NCBI GenBank assembly: GCA_033297205.1
Contig: MU859256.1
Span: 1 to 64,000 of the forward strand
Length of the DNA: 64,000 bases
From: Pseudoneurospora amorphoporcata
Taxonomy: Eukaryota; Ascomycota; Sordariomycetes; Sordariales; Sordariaceae
Reading direction: 5' to 3'
In this document: positions 23,401-35,796 of the stretch, one piece after another
How positions within the stretch are numbered: the stretch's first letter is position 1
Layout: each line of letters begins with the position of its first letter
The notes under the pieces: model-generated
Seen by the model: only the letters and a program-made list of their open reading frames with translations
Told to the model about the DNA's origin: nothing
Database searches by the model: none
Program-made: the position numbers and the translations under genes

Positions 23401-25178
23401 GAAACACCAAACATATCAACACTTGTCGAACGCAACCAGCGTTGCGCAGAGCAGGTGTCATCTGTCACCGTCTGTGTCAAACTGCCAGCACGGAGGGTCT
23501 CACGTCGTCCGAAAGTTCGCACACAAACCTGCCTCATCGTCCCTTTGCGTGTGAAATCCCGTTGGTGTTCCTGATCTCCGCCGCATCTTCGTGCAACACA
23601 CCATCAACATCATCATCATCAGGTCCTCTTGTTATACCGTCGGAGATCTCCTCGTCGGTCGACGTCTGCCGTTTCCCTTTTGGTCCCAAGTCCGCCGTCG
23701 TCCTTCTTCAAAAGCACATGTTTGTGTGTATGTGGAGTGAAAGACTGGCGATCTGTTTCAAAATTCGTTTTGTGTCCGATCTCCCCATGTTTCATCAAAG
23801 TTTCTGCGCCGCATCATGCGCCTGATGACGTTGGTGGATTCTCTTCTAACAACAAGAACAATTCCAGGGCATACTTTGCTCACATTAAAGGAAGAATCGT
23901 TGCTCGTGTACCTGACGTTCGCCGGCTGCAAGTGACACTTTTCAGATCTCCCACTTCCACCTCTATGTGAGGGAGCCCGTAGATAGCTGGGAAGAATACG
24001 GGCGAAACTTGACTGTTACCAAGTGGTGATCCCACAATGCGTCCTTAGTCGCATGAAGCTGACAAAAGAGTGCCCGTCTCACTCGAGGTTCACCTACCCT
24101 ACGTAAGAATTAAGATCAAATCCCGGGCAAGTCTCAGGACTCAAATGTGTTATATCGTCAAAGCACCTTGACGGTCACCTAGAGCAATGAAGTTCTCATC
24201 TCAAATATCCGCACTTGTTTTTGGGGAGAAACTATGCATTTGCCGAAGAAAGCAAGGCGCTCCTCTGACTTCGCTCACCCCTCTGACTTCGTTCACTCCC
24301 CTCCGAGTCTGATGCGTGAGATGAAAGACGGTCACTCAAGGGAATCAAGCCGAGGAAGGGGTCGAGTGTGAACAATCTGTTGTCAATTCTCCGCGCTTGA
24401 AGGGTCTAACCTCAAGGCCAGACATCCGACGACTTGGTTTGCTCTCTTATTTAATGCTTGAGCTTGGTGACTTTTCCCCATTGGAGACTTCATGGCAGCG
24501 TGATAGGTGCTATTTTCCATGCCAATATCCGTGGAAAGTACTGTTAGTTGCTATGCTATTCTTCGAACCGGTAGCTGCTGTATTCGAGAGTCCCGAATCA
24601 ACCGATGGAGAAAGTCCAAGCTTGCTAGCGAAGAGTAGGTTGTCCGCGTTAAGATACATCAACAGTACATCGCGATGCTCTCGGATGGAATGGTGGGAGC
24701 GAGAAGCAAGTTCATTTCTCGTATCGAGAAAGATCTCCAAAACCTCCTTCATTTCACGACATTGGCTCACCGGTCAAGGTGCTTGTTTGTTTACTTGCAT
24801 GTTGCCTTTCTCACACTTACCTGATGATGGGTTTTCATCTCAACATCGTGATGTTGACTACAGGCAGCATTTTATGAAACGAACTCTCTTATGACGAGTT
24901 TGTTCGTCTCAACGTTCTTGTTTGCGTCTAGACTACCGCGCATGGTCAAGAAATCGAACGATGAGCATCCTATCATCCAAACCTCCAGCCAGAAGGGTTC
25001 TCACGAAGGCCGCGAGGATCATCCTCTAGAGAGGTATAAGAAACTCTCTTTGCTCCCGCCAACGAGATTCTTCCTCCTTTCAACCTAACCACATCTATCT
25101 CACGAGGTTGTCTCTCAGTTCCAGATCAGCATCGACTTCAATTTTCACACCTGTGAACAGCTTGTACCCTCTTTCAAG
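20405..25178. other. large gene-poor interval
   Basis: 4.8 kb without a gene I can support. Short frames occur on both strands. The most protein-like is an 80-codon ATG frame on the minus strand (24752-24510) starting MKEVLEIFLDTRNELASR, with no recognised motif. A 20-bp imperfect tandem repeat (CCTCTGACTTCG unit) lies at about 24264-24300. The last 100 bases before 25179 are CT-rich leader of the secreted protein gene. Confidence 0.4.
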
Positions 25179-26443
25179 ATGCGCACCTCACGCATCGCCA
25201 CCGCCCTCCTGGCGTTGGCGCCCACTGCCATTTTCGGCAGTCCCGTGTCCATCCTGAAGGACGGCATCATCGCCATTGACCACAGTCTCGCCGGTTCCAA
25301 GGCAAGTTTTCACCACTCACCCTCATCCTCAAGTCAAATCAACTAACAATTATCAAGACCACCATCCATGACCACGGTCTTGCCAACAGAGACACCCCTC
25401 CCGACCTCGACTCCGGCTGGATCTGCGGCTACAACTCCGGCAAACAGTTCGAGTGCATCGGCGGCCCCTACCACCTGATCTGTATCTATGACAGGGACGG
25501 TATCCCGATTTCTTGCACCGATCAACAGAAAATTGCTGCTCCTGTTAGCTTTGCGAAGAATTTGAACGCGAAGAAGATCAGAGATGACACCATTTCAACC
25601 GACCCCAACTACCCCTGGGTCTGCGGCTACAATGCCGGCGGACAGTACGAGTGCATCGGTGGCCCCTACCACGAGACCTGTATCTATGACAAGCAAATGA
25701 ACCGGACTTGCACTAAAAACAACAACGTCAAGGTCGACCTCGAGGCCACCGTCATCGACGCAGCTGCAGCTGCCAAAGCCCAAGTCAAAGCCAGAGATGG
25801 CGGCGATGGCTGGAGCGTCTGGGACTGCAGCAACACCTCTCTGAGACAATATCAATGCACCGGCGGCCCCAACAACGAGACCTGCATCTTCGACGACGGC
25901 CGCCAGGTTTCTTGCACTCCTGCTGCTTCCATCCCCGGCCTCTTCAAGACCAGCGGTAACAGTGACTCAAACAGCGATGGTGATGACCCCGATTTCTCCT
26001 GCGCCACTGACGTGACCTCGGGGGATTACGTCTGCACTGGTGCTGACGTCCGCTGCGTCATTGGCAAGCAGGGAGATGCTACTTGCAGCTTTAACGGCCC
26101 CGATGGTGGTTCCGGTTCAGACGGCGGCGGCGATGCGAGCAAGTACAGGGTCAATGAGGAGCGTCTTGCGATGGTTCTGTCTACCGTTGGACCCAGCCCA
26201 AAGAGCAAGGGCACTGAGGATGACAGCGACCCATTTGATATCAACCCTAATTACTCGTGCAGTCAGATCGCGGATTATGTTTGGTCTTGTGGTTCAAACG
26301 GGATCCCTCCTCCTCCTGGTTCTGGAAACGGAAAGGGCAAGAGCCTTGACGCTCGTGGCTCGGGTGATCCTGGTCAGGGATGTAATCAACCGCAGGGGTT
26401 CTTTGGTGGTTGCGATGGAAGGTTGGGAAAGGATGCTATTTGA
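25179..26443 (+). CDS. secreted cysteine-repeat protein with a GC-AG intron
   Basis: Two exons, 25179-25301 and 25358-26443, give about 402 residues. The start is the ATG of a signal peptide (RIATALLALAPTAIFG). The intron has a GC donor in the strong form AAG/GCAAGT, a CTAAC branch site and a CAAG acceptor; without it the signal peptide would not join the repeats. The mature protein carries Cys-rich repeats at about residues 62-95, 128-160, 193-228 and 254-284, with a shorter one near 340-352. The core is W-x-CGYN-x-G-x-x-x-ECIGGP, then C-I-x-D and a final C, suggesting two disulfides per repeat. Acidic Gly/Ser linkers separate later repeats. An extracellular or wall-associated role is inferred. 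A further repeat-like stretch lies downstream in another frame (26541-26588). Confidence 0.8.
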
Positions 26444-27626
26444 ACGGAAGGTGGATGGGATGCTGACAGCCGCTGAGCAGGATGAGAAGAAGGGTGCCAG
26501 CAATGGAGACCCTTATGATGGCGAGGGGAATCCGGATGAGGATTGTAGTGTGGTGGAAAGCTTTTTCTGGTATTGCAAGGGCAGGTGAGAAAGGGTCGGA
26601 CCGGACTGTGAATTATCTCAGCCTGGGAGGCTCTTGATGATCCTTACCGCGGCATAGATCAGCTCATTAACCCACCTGACTGGAGCTAGGACAAAGGGAG
26701 TTTTGGACTTGGGAGGGTTTCTCGGGGGTTTTCGAGCTCGGCAGATGTGGTCGAACTGCCGATTTTGATAGCTCGATGCCCAACGATGGAGGCATGTTCG
26801 ACAGTCACAGGCGTGAGCGAGATAGCTCACATACCAGGTAGTCTGCCGTAGTCCTCGTTGCTAGAAACTCTTGATTTCCCTCCAATATGTCAGCGAGTGA
26901 TGAACCTCTTTATCTGAGTGCTGACGTGTTCTAACACTGAATTAACCCATGAGAGCTGATGGTGAATGCCTCTAGCAGGGGACTTGTGAGCGCTTGAGCT
27001 CTGGTTTCGACGTATGATGCGATTCAGATCGAGATATACAGTTGTGAAAGCGAGAATTCCCATGTCATTGCTGAAATCGAAACGCTGGCCGCGATGCATC
27101 TCGGCGGCTTCACCGTGGTTGGGGGTTATCGTGAGTTCTCATGATTTGTGTCTGCAATCCGCGATGAAGTATAACCTGCCAGTCAATCGCGGGAGCCGGC
27201 GCCAAACAGCGGCATGGTTCGTTCTCTCACTCCGTCCTCAGGTTCGTTCATTGTTCAACTGCAAACGAAAACGGAAGGCACGTGTGATGAATGGGACTTC
27301 TTCCATCTGAACCTTTCTGCCCGGCGGCGCCAGTGAAGGCAAGTTCCAAGCGGTGATGAGCAGGAAAAAACAACAAACTTCTCCTGTTCCTCATCTCCTC
27401 GGATTCTCCTGAACATCAACATTCATCACCAACCACGATTTTGGTATGTTGGTTTTCGCACCTCTCTCGCGCATCACTTACACAGTAACGCTAACGAAGT
27501 ACCTCCAGGTACCTTGGACCTACCACAAACCAGCCACACACCCTTATCGCCCGCCCAGCCACGATAAGCCCTGCAAGCAGCACCCACACCCGCAGGCAGC
27601 GTCACCACCGCGCCCGAATCACAAGG
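26444..27626. other. intergenic region, with a repeat-like out-of-frame tail at its start
   Basis: Bases 26470-26588 encode, one frame away from the upstream gene, a stretch ending CSVVESFFWYCKGR before a stop; it resembles the gene's last repeat. The remainder up to 27626 shows no supported gene and should contain the 3' region of the secreted protein gene and the promoter of the Apc13 gene. Confidence 0.4.
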
Positions 27627-28399
27627 ATGTCTCACCAACCCTCGGCCTGGACCGCGAACCGGTACGGATCTCGGCCAGGCCAAGCTACCAATCCGCCACA
27701 CAATCACTGGAACGCCTTCCAAGATTCTCTTCACCCCACCTACCCGCGTCCTCGTTCTAATATCCAGCTTGATCATCACGACGATATCTTGCCGGCGCCA
27801 GGGCTGAAGGATAACGTTGACATCTTTTTTGGACCGGTTGGTGAGGGTGGTTTAAGTATGGTATGTTCTGTCTTTTCTCCCTCCCTCACACCTGCTGCCC
27901 TTTCCGTCACCACTATCGCTCCCTTTTTCGGTTTTGTTCTTGTTTTGTTTCCTCCTCTAGTTACTAACTAAATTCCCCCGTGCTATAGAACAAAGATGCC
28001 CACTTCACCCCCCTCCATCTACACGCCTCCCACCACGCCGATCTCTTCGACGACTTCACGCGCGACCGCCTCCCTCCCTCAGAGGACATCTACGTGCCAC
28101 CCCATTTACAACCCTTGAACCCTGAAGACGAAGATGACGTAGTCCCCGATCAACACGCTGCTTTCGGCATCCAAAAGGCTACGCAAAAGACGCGCGAGCC
28201 GGCGTGGAGGGATCTAGGACTTGATGAGCTGATGCATCAAGGGCCCGGGGCGCCGGGGGCGGGATTGGGATTGGGAAATGGAGGGGTGGGTGGTGGCAGC
28301 ACGGCTGGTGTTGCAGGCGGTGGAACGACCGGGAATGGAGCGAGGAGGGTTGCGAGGAAGAAGATAAGGGCTGGTGGGTATGGGGGGTTGCCGAGGTGA
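27627..28399 (+). CDS. apc13: anaphase-promoting complex subunit Apc13
   Basis: Two exons, 27627-27860 and 27989-28399, with a 128-bp intron (GTATGT donor, CTAAC branch, CTATAG acceptor, phase 0), give 214 residues. The Apc13/Swm1 signature is visible at about 97-155. An LFDDFTRDRLPPSEDIYVPP segment is followed by acidic EDEDDVVPDQHAAFGI and then EPAWRDLGLDEL. The order matches the human ANAPC13 pattern of a DD helix, LP-x-EDV-x-x-P and W-x-DL-x-L. Apc13 is a small TPR-bridging subunit of the APC/C ubiquitin ligase in the nucleus. The N-terminal 80 residues and the Gly-rich, then basic, C-terminus are fungal additions, making it much longer than the 74-residue human protein. The neighbouring trs31 gene is convergent. 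Confidence 0.75.
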
Positions 28400-29105
28400 A
28401 TGGGCGCTCGAAGAAAGAGGGGGATATGGTGATGATGCCATATGAACTTTGTTGGGATACAGCTGCTGGAGAAGCATCATCGTCGTTTGCACAGGAGAAT
28501 CAGACAACAGGAGACGGGGAAGGATGAATAACAACGGCAGCGCTGAGCTATGTGACATAGCCCTGACGGTGGCGAACATTGCGGTTATAGCATGGGCAGG
28601 AGTATGGGTTTCTCTATTACGACTTTGCGACAGAGCGTACGCACGGAGTTGGGAAGTTAACGATTATCTACATGGCTTAACTTCCAAGGCTTGGGTTGCA
28701 GCACAAACGGGCAGCGGCTACAACATCCTAAAGGCATGTTCAGAGAGGAGTATGGTGGCATAGCTAGGACGGCGCAAGATTGCTTATTAAAGATATCCCA
28801 AGGGCTTTGGCGTTAAGAGTAGTGTACTCGAAGCAGAATCGATATTTCCTGCCAAGGGTCTGCCATCTCCTCAAACCATGATAGATAACCATGCTGCTCC
28901 CTCGGGCAATGCGCCTCTCTTATGTAAATGGTCTTCTCTGAACCTGTGACAATACGACAAACAATGCCATCATAACCTCTCAAACGCCATGCTAAATGCC
29001 CAATTCCAAATCCCAAAAACCCCAAGCAAAACACACCTCCCTTCAGCACTTCTCCCCTTTCTTTTATCCGGTCACATCCCGCTTTTCCACTGGATCTCCG
29101 CCTTA
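28400..29105. other. convergent intergenic region
   Basis: This lies between the ends of apc13 (+) and trs31 (-). A roughly 100-codon open frame at 28449-28763 has no recognisable content and sits where the apc13 3' untranslated region should be. No gene is supported. Confidence 0.45.
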
Positions 29106-30012
29106 TCAGCTCTTATTCCCAATCAACGCCTCCCGTTCCAACACCTCCGGCTGAAACTTGACCAGGAAAACCGTTCGTCCAGGCCACATCTCCCCATCCG
29201 CCGCCGCCGCTCCCGTCCCCGTCCCTCCTCCACCACTCCCATTATTCGCACCAGCTGTATCCCCAACCGTATGCGCCGTCACCCTCGCGGGAAACCCGGC
29301 CCCATCACATACCCCCTCTATAATCCCCGCCGCAAACGCCGCGCAGTTCAACTGGCTCATCTCCTTGGGCACGCTGATATACGCGTTCACCAGTGGTTCG
29401 TTGTCGATGATCATGAACTCGTCGGGGGTATCGGGGTTGGATGATTTCTCGAGCCGGTCGGCTTGCCGCCCGAAGAGGTGCGTCCAGATGTTGATCTTGA
29501 TGAAGTGCAGGAGGGCGATGATGTTCAGTGGCCGGAGCTGCGTGCGCGGCGGTTCGCGGAAGAGGAGGAGGTCGAGGAGTTTGAGGCCTATAGGGTGGCC
29601 TTGGAGGTTGAGTCTGTTGCAGCAGCAAGTCTTGGGGTTAGCGGGGTCGCGTCGCAGAAGCTTGGGTATGGGTATGGACAGTCGTGAGGGGAGGATGCTG
29701 CGCCGAAGCCAGACAGATAAGACACCGAGGGGTTGGCTCGCCCCTGCCACCAGATGGCCAGAAGGCATACAGAGGGCCAAAGAAGACATACCGTTTCTCC
29801 AACTCCTGGATCCCCGTAACTCTCCTCTGCGCATACGACACCATCTCCGCAAACAGATACGCAAAAGCCGCCTTGCTGAGCTCTGCCGTCTTGGTTCGGT
29901 TGAGCGGCCGGTGATAAATCGTCTTGCCATTCGACGGGTATCGGAGCCCCGAATCCCCTGCGCGCACCCCGTGGCTGCCGTTGCCTCCGGAGGCTGGTAG
30001 GTGGTTGGACAT
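29106..30012 (-). CDS. trs31: TRAPP complex subunit Trs31 (TRAPPC5)
   Basis: Two exons, 30012-29792 and 29613-29106, with a 178-bp intron (GTATGT donor, CAACAG acceptor, phase 2), give 242 residues. Bet3-family features run in order: KTAELSKAAFAYLFAEMV, then after the junction GHPIGLKLLDLL. Next comes INIWTHLFGRQADRLEK, followed by EFMIIDNEPLVNAYISVP and LNCAAFAAGIIEGV, the most conserved TRAPPC5 segment, and finally VFLVKFQPEVLEREA. A Gly/Ala-rich insert (about residues 199-219) interrupts the last strand region, as is common in fungi. Trs31 is a core subunit of the TRAPP guanine-nucleotide exchange complexes acting on Ypt1-type Rabs at the Golgi. The N-terminal disordered 25 residues precede the Bet3 fold. 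Confidence 0.92.
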
Positions 30013-30796
30013 CGCTGTCGTGGTGCTCGTGAGTCGTCAGGGACGTAGGCTTATGTGTTTGGGAATGTAGCGGGCGGTAAGACGGTAGGTATGTGCGGGC
30101 CGGTTGTTGTATAGTGTATGGCGTCGACGACGCTAAATTGTGTCGTGACCAGCTTGTAGAATATACAGCTATACTTGGTGGGATGGCGGCGGGTTGGATT
30201 GGGTTGCGTGTATGGAGTCGTGGGACACGAACGGCCGCAAGTTGACGGGGACACGGGAGCTTCAGGTGTCAGTGGTGAAAGGCCGCGATTGATTGTGGCT
30301 TGACGGGTAGGTGGGTCCGGTAAACAGCAGGTACCTTGGAAGTACCGGGACTGCTTGCATGCCCACGTTTTGATTTCAAATCCCCCCTTTTCACACAATT
30401 TCTTGAAGCCCTCCAACATGGCCGACAAAATCATCAGCGTGTACAAAAAGTAGGTATCATATGTATTGTATTTTATTTTCCCGTCGCTAGAAAAGCAACA
30501 ACTTCTTCTATCGTGATGGAATAAGACTATTGGCACTTCCAACTACTACACCCCGTTTCTCTTCTTGATCGCTCCTCCACGGCCCAAATATGATGCCTTC
30601 AGTCCCTCCCTGTCTACCTCCATCACATCGCCCTAACCCTCCTTCGAATATCATTCACCACATCCTTAATGGGAGGCCGCATCTGTTTCACCAACATCAC
30701 TAATTTCCTTCGGCGATCCATCTCATCCTCACTGTCGCTTTCCCTGGTTCTTTTCTGCCCACCCATAGATAATATACTGTCATCCGGCCGGGCATC
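30013..30796. other. intergenic, with a possible micro-ORF
   Basis: An ATG at 30418 (+) opens MADKIISVYK and runs into a GTAGGT donor-like site. Splicing to an AAAAG acceptor at 30494 would extend it in frame to a stop near 30565 (about 34 residues). Branch-site support is poor. Otherwise this is the promoter of trs31 and the 3' region of the CAND1 gene. Confidence 0.3.
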
Positions 30797-33700
30797 CTAA
30801 ATCAGACCGGCACCCTTACTCTCCTCCTCCCTGAGGGACTGAAGGTCTCCCCTGAATTCCTTCGATACCCACTCCCAATAGCTATGCCAGACCTGGTTGG
30901 TTCCTGTCACCGCAGCCGAGCCCCCGGCGGCTGCCGCTCCGACCGCGCCGCCCGTGCTAAGGAAAGCCTTGAGTTTCTCCCCGAGCAGAAGGGTGACCCG
31001 AAGAGCTGCACGGTTAGCCTCGGCTAGCTTCTCGAACTCCTGCTTCACCGCTGTGTCCTTCAGCTTGGTCGACAGCGTCTTACGCAAGGCCTCTGCGATG
31101 GAGTCGAGGCGGCGAATTGTCTCCTCGGGGGCGATATAGGCGAGTTTGGATACCATGAGGTTGCAGAGAGCTTTAATATCGTTGTCATCCGACAGGCCGG
31201 CGACAATACGGTCGTAAAGATCGATAATGCTGATGCGGGAAAACGCGGTCTCCATAAGAGCGTAGAGGGTTTCGTATGCAGCCTATGAATGTTAGCCTCG
31301 GGTAACCTTGTGCACAAGAATGGCGTACTCACCTTGCGAAGTTCCAAACCATCATCAATGATATGCTTGAACGGACCCATTTGCACCTCCCTGATGAGCT
31401 CTGGCTTGATCACCGTCTCCCTCATGACATAAGGCATCAACTTATTGAAATGGCCAAGGATGATGTCCGCCTTGTTGTGCGCCGCAGAGTTGAGCGTCGA
31501 CATGGCATGACGGCGGTTCTCCATCTCGGGATCTTCCAGCATCGTCTTGAGCATGTCAACCAGGTGGCTTTTGAGCATGGTGTCAAAGACTTCGTTCTCA
31601 TCGGAGAGAGTGTAGCGAAGGGCCTGGATGGCGATGGCCCTCAACAAGGGCGACTGGTCGTTGAGCAGCGACTATTGATGTTAGCGCCAGAAACCTTCAA
31701 GGACGGACGAGGTCCCAACTTACTACAAGCTTCAACATGTACGTCTTGGGATCAATGATGACCAACCGACCAATACACTCAGCACAAACTGCCTTGTTAT
31801 CCTCCGATCCCGACGCAGCAAGGATCTGGTTCCAGATTGGCGTCGACAACTGGCCAAGATCGGTCGAAGAGATAGCAACCTGCTGGAGAACCTCCTTGAT
31901 AGACTGAAGGAGCAGGTACTGCGTATTACCCCCCTGATGCATCGACTGAAGGATGACGGGGACATAAGCAGTTACGTTACCCGCTCCAGCACGACCCAAA
32001 GCAACGGCAGCAGAAAGCGCCGTCTTGTCGTACTCGCTATGGAACTGCTCAAGAAAGAGGCTGGGAGAGTACGGGAACTTGTCGCCAAGACGAAGTCCAG
32101 CCTCACCCAGAATGGTAAGCGCAAGGCTGGCCCTTTCACCCTTCTGCTTCTGGATCTCCTGGACGAAAAGCTCGGCCGTGTAGGTGCCCTTGTTGCCACT
32201 CGCCACAAGGAGGGTACCGATAACCTTACCGACCACCGCGGGGTCACCGCTCAGGGCAACCTCGTTGAGCAGGCGCTGCATCAGAATCTCTCCCTTCCCA
32301 GTCTGGCCTATGCTATGGACAAGCACCAGAAGAGAGTCAAGGACCGTGCCTGTAACTGTCGACTCCATAAGTAGTTTACAGAGCGCGCTCATGAGCTCCT
32401 CAGTGATGACGATTTGCGGCTTCTCCTGGGCCAGGCGCGCAAGCACGAGAAGACCGGGGCCAAGAAGCTGGGCATCATAGTGCGTGATGACTGTAACCAG
32501 CGCGGTCACCACCTTCTGGACAGTCGCATCATCCAGAGTGTTCTTGGTAGCCGGCGAGAGGACCAAGTGCTTGAGAGCCATGACGCTGGAGCCTCTCAAA
32601 GAACGGTTGGCCTTGCGCAACTGGGCGGCAAGTTCACCAACAACTTCTCGAGTCCACGGCGCGTCGAAAGAGACTCCAGACGACGAGAGAGCGGCAACAG
32701 TGTCAATTGCCCGGACGGCCGCGAGACGCGTGGTTTCGTTGAAGAGCCTGTCCTTGAGGTGACCGAGAGCAGTCTTCCGGTCCTCGTCCGAGAGCAAGGC
32801 AGCGCCCTCGGTATCTGATGTTCGAGAGAGGAGGATCCCAAGGGCATGGATGGCCTTCTGGCGAACTTCAGCGTCAGCGTCGTTGTCCGTGGTGCGGTCA
32901 ACCATGACACTGTAAAGCTTCTGCAGCTCTCCCTTATACTTTTGCGCGGTCAAACGAGCACGCGGAGGGGTGATGGCCTTGGAGACTTCCTCGGCGGTTT
33001 GGACAGCCTCAGCGGCGATCTTGTAGACACGGTCATGAACAACTGAAACGACGCCGTCAACAATCTTTGGCAGGTAAGGCTGCAGGTCATTTGACGAGTG
33101 GTTCCTGGCGAAGCTGCTAATCAGGCGAAGCGCCGCAATGCGAAGAGTGTTAGTCGTAGCAGAGACGCTGCCACCAGCAAATGAGATCTGCGCTGATGAA
33201 GTGCTTAAACCGGTCAGTTTGATGGCATCCAGGATAAGATCCGTGAGTTGGTCCAGATACGGTGCAAGGCCACCCTTTTGAACAGAAATCAGATCATCGA
33301 GAATGTTGATTGTGGCCTGCTTCGTGGGAATGAGCTTGCCCTTGAGCAACTTGGTAGCTGACTTGACGATAGCAGGGGTGAGGGCGGCCAGATCGGCACG
33401 GGGTCCCGTTGCTGGGATCTTTTCGGCCTTTGGTGACGTGAGTCCGGTGCCGGAGAGATTGACCGGCAGACCAGCTTGACCAGCTGCGCTACTCTGGCGT
33501 CTGCGCTTCCGGCTTTGAGGAGCTTGGCCAAAGCTATCGCCTGTGGCGCTGTCGATGGTAAAGTCAGGAATGACACCCTCTCCCGTCTTGCGAATCAGCA
33601 GGGAGACGGCAGAGAGAACCTCCAGACGAACATTCTCCTCGCGCTCGTCGAACCTCTTGATCAATGCCGGAGCAACATTTTGGTAGAGAACACCGCTCTC

Positions 33701-34948
33701 CAGGAGGTCGCCGCTGCTTCTTGTGGAGATGATGGTGTGAAGAGCCTTGGCGGCACATCGCCTGACCTTCCAGCTAGCATCATCGTCGTCGTCGAAGTTG
33801 CCGTCAGCCTCAAACTCGTCATCCTCGTCGAAATCGTCTTCCTCTTCTTCTTCCTCCTCTTCCATATCCTCGTCCTCGTCGGCGGCGTAGTTGGGGTCGA
33901 ACTTGAGGTATCGCAGACACGCCTCGATGGCATCATCCGTGTACGGACGCATCTGGTTGGGGCAAGAGGAGAGGAATGCGTCCAGCGCAACAAGAGCGGC
34001 TTCTCGAACATCGCCCCATTCCGAACTAGTCTCGCTGCCTTCTTGGATCGCTTCGAGTTGTGCCTGCAACTCCTCCTCGTTAAGGGCATCGAGAACGAAA
34101 CTGACCACCTCTGGCAGATAACGGCCAAACCGGTGGGGAATGGAACGGGCCATGGAACCCAGGATTGTAATGTAGAGACGGCGGGTGGCGGGTGGCATGC
34201 TAGACTTGCGCAACAGAGTGACAGTGCGCTTAACGAAGGCAGCCAAAAGATCGTCCGACAAATAGTGAGCCAGCATAGACACGGCGGCAACGGCCCTCTT
34301 CTTGACGACCGAGGTGGACTTCTCCTGGGCCAAAAGGGTAACAACGGCATCGTGGAGAGCCTCGATCTCAACAAGGGTAAGCACTGGACCGAAGCATCTG
34401 ACGACTTCTATGAGAACGTCGACAGAGTCCGGTGTGACTTGACCTCCCAGAAGCAGACCGGGTACCTGCTTGCCGGTAGTCTGACCCAAGAAGCGAGGGA
34501 TAAGCAACTTGCTGATGGTTTCGTAAGCCTCTTGCGCGTCCTTAGTCGTCGCAACACCAGGCACAGGACGCGGGAAGGCTTCGACGGCAGCTTTGAGAGC
34601 CATGGCAGGAACCGAGTTGACATCTGAGTTTTGGCTTTGCAACTCGATAAGCTTCTGCATAGCGGTGCCGTAGGTCGGAAATGGGAGCTTCTTGACTAGG
34701 GGACCCAGCACCTTGATGGCCTGGTTCTGGACCTCGCCATTCTGATCACTCAAAGCCTTGATAACCTCGTCGAGAGTGCGATTTGATGTGTTGAAGTCGT
34801 GTTGGAGGAGGTCTGGCTTGGCAATGTTGAGGGTGGCCAACAGATCATTGAGGGCCATGTAACGGTAATCGGGGTCGGCATCGTTGATCTTGGAAAGGAG
34901 GAGGCCGACCGTGTGGGATGTCGGGTTGGTCGGGACGGGCGTCGCCAT
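30797..34948 (-). CDS. cand1: cullin-associated NEDD8-dissociated protein 1 (CAND1)
   Basis: Three exons, 34948-31724, 31671-31333 and 31282-30797, with phase-0 introns of 52 and 50 bp (GTAAGT/AATAG; GTGAGT/CATAG), give about 1349 residues. The protein is a HEAT-repeat solenoid. VGLLLSKINDADPDYRYMA is the CAND1 N-terminus. A long acidic loop (about residues 345-385, Glu/Asp runs) precedes SWKVRRCAAKAL, both typical of the family. The C-terminal exons carry SAAHNKADIILGHFNKLMPY and KPELIREVQMGPFKHIIDDG, close to the human sequence that contacts the cullin Rbx1 side. CAND1 binds unneddylated cullins and exchanges substrate receptors of SCF-type ligases. Length is slightly above the human 1230. 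Together with apc13 it is the second ubiquitin-ligase gene here, though not obviously linked. Confidence 0.95.
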
Positions 34949-35796
34949 GATGTATGTATTATTGTGGGATCAACCGCACATAGACTGGTATTTGGATGAT
35001 GACGTTAGCTTCCGCGTGTAGAATGTTGCGCCGTGTTGTGTGGTGCTAAGTAGCAGTAAACAGTTTGTTGATGTCGCGATGTGAAGTGGAGATGGGCCAG
35101 CAAGGTGACGGAAGGGTCATACATGTAAACAGACAGACCAGTACAATCGCCGCTTCTTTCTTCCAGGTACTGGTGCGATCCAAGAGTCGTCGCTGCTTCG
35201 TTCCTCGGGGAGCTGAATGGAAATGCGCAGGAAAGGACGGAAGCTGTTGTTTTGAAGGAAAAGGTCGAATGTCTCTTTGCCTCTTTCCAATGTCAGGTCA
35301 ACAACGCAGGCACCAGGCATGAACCGACAAGGTGCCTACGACCCAAGTGGGAGCTCCTGCCCGCCGCTGCTGTCAAATGGTGGGGTAATGACAAGGGTGT
35401 GGACATGCTAAGGTACACTACGTACCGCCAGGCTCCAGGCAGGCGCTGGCTCGCGGCAGGCAAGTGGGGTCACCTCTTATGGCTGCGGCAAGCTCGGACC
35501 ACCTGGTGCTGTTGCTCGGTTCACGGAGGATGGATGGGAGGACATAAATAACACTGGCGCCAAGACTCCCGTGTAAGTCGACGACATCACACTGATGGCA
35601 TCGTCCAATGGCAACAAGTCTGGATCGGGATAAGAGCTGGAAGAGATCTGGAGGGGCCGTGCGATAGAGGCCATCAGGTACATTATCCCGTGTGTGATAT
35701 ACTGATGGAGGAGTGATACCCTTAACAACAACATCTCTCGATTTGCCTCTACTTTGAACACACAAACATCGTTACCTGTACTTTTCAGTCTTCACA
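34949..35796. other. divergent promoter region
   Basis: This lies between the starts of the CAND1 gene (-) and the mitochondrial protein gene (+). No supported gene is present; short frames only. Confidence 0.5.

Noticed and set aside
33476..34627. 383-codon open frame on the + strand
   Set aside because: Lies exactly antisense to a highly conserved part of the CAND1 coding exon; composition follows from the sense codons.
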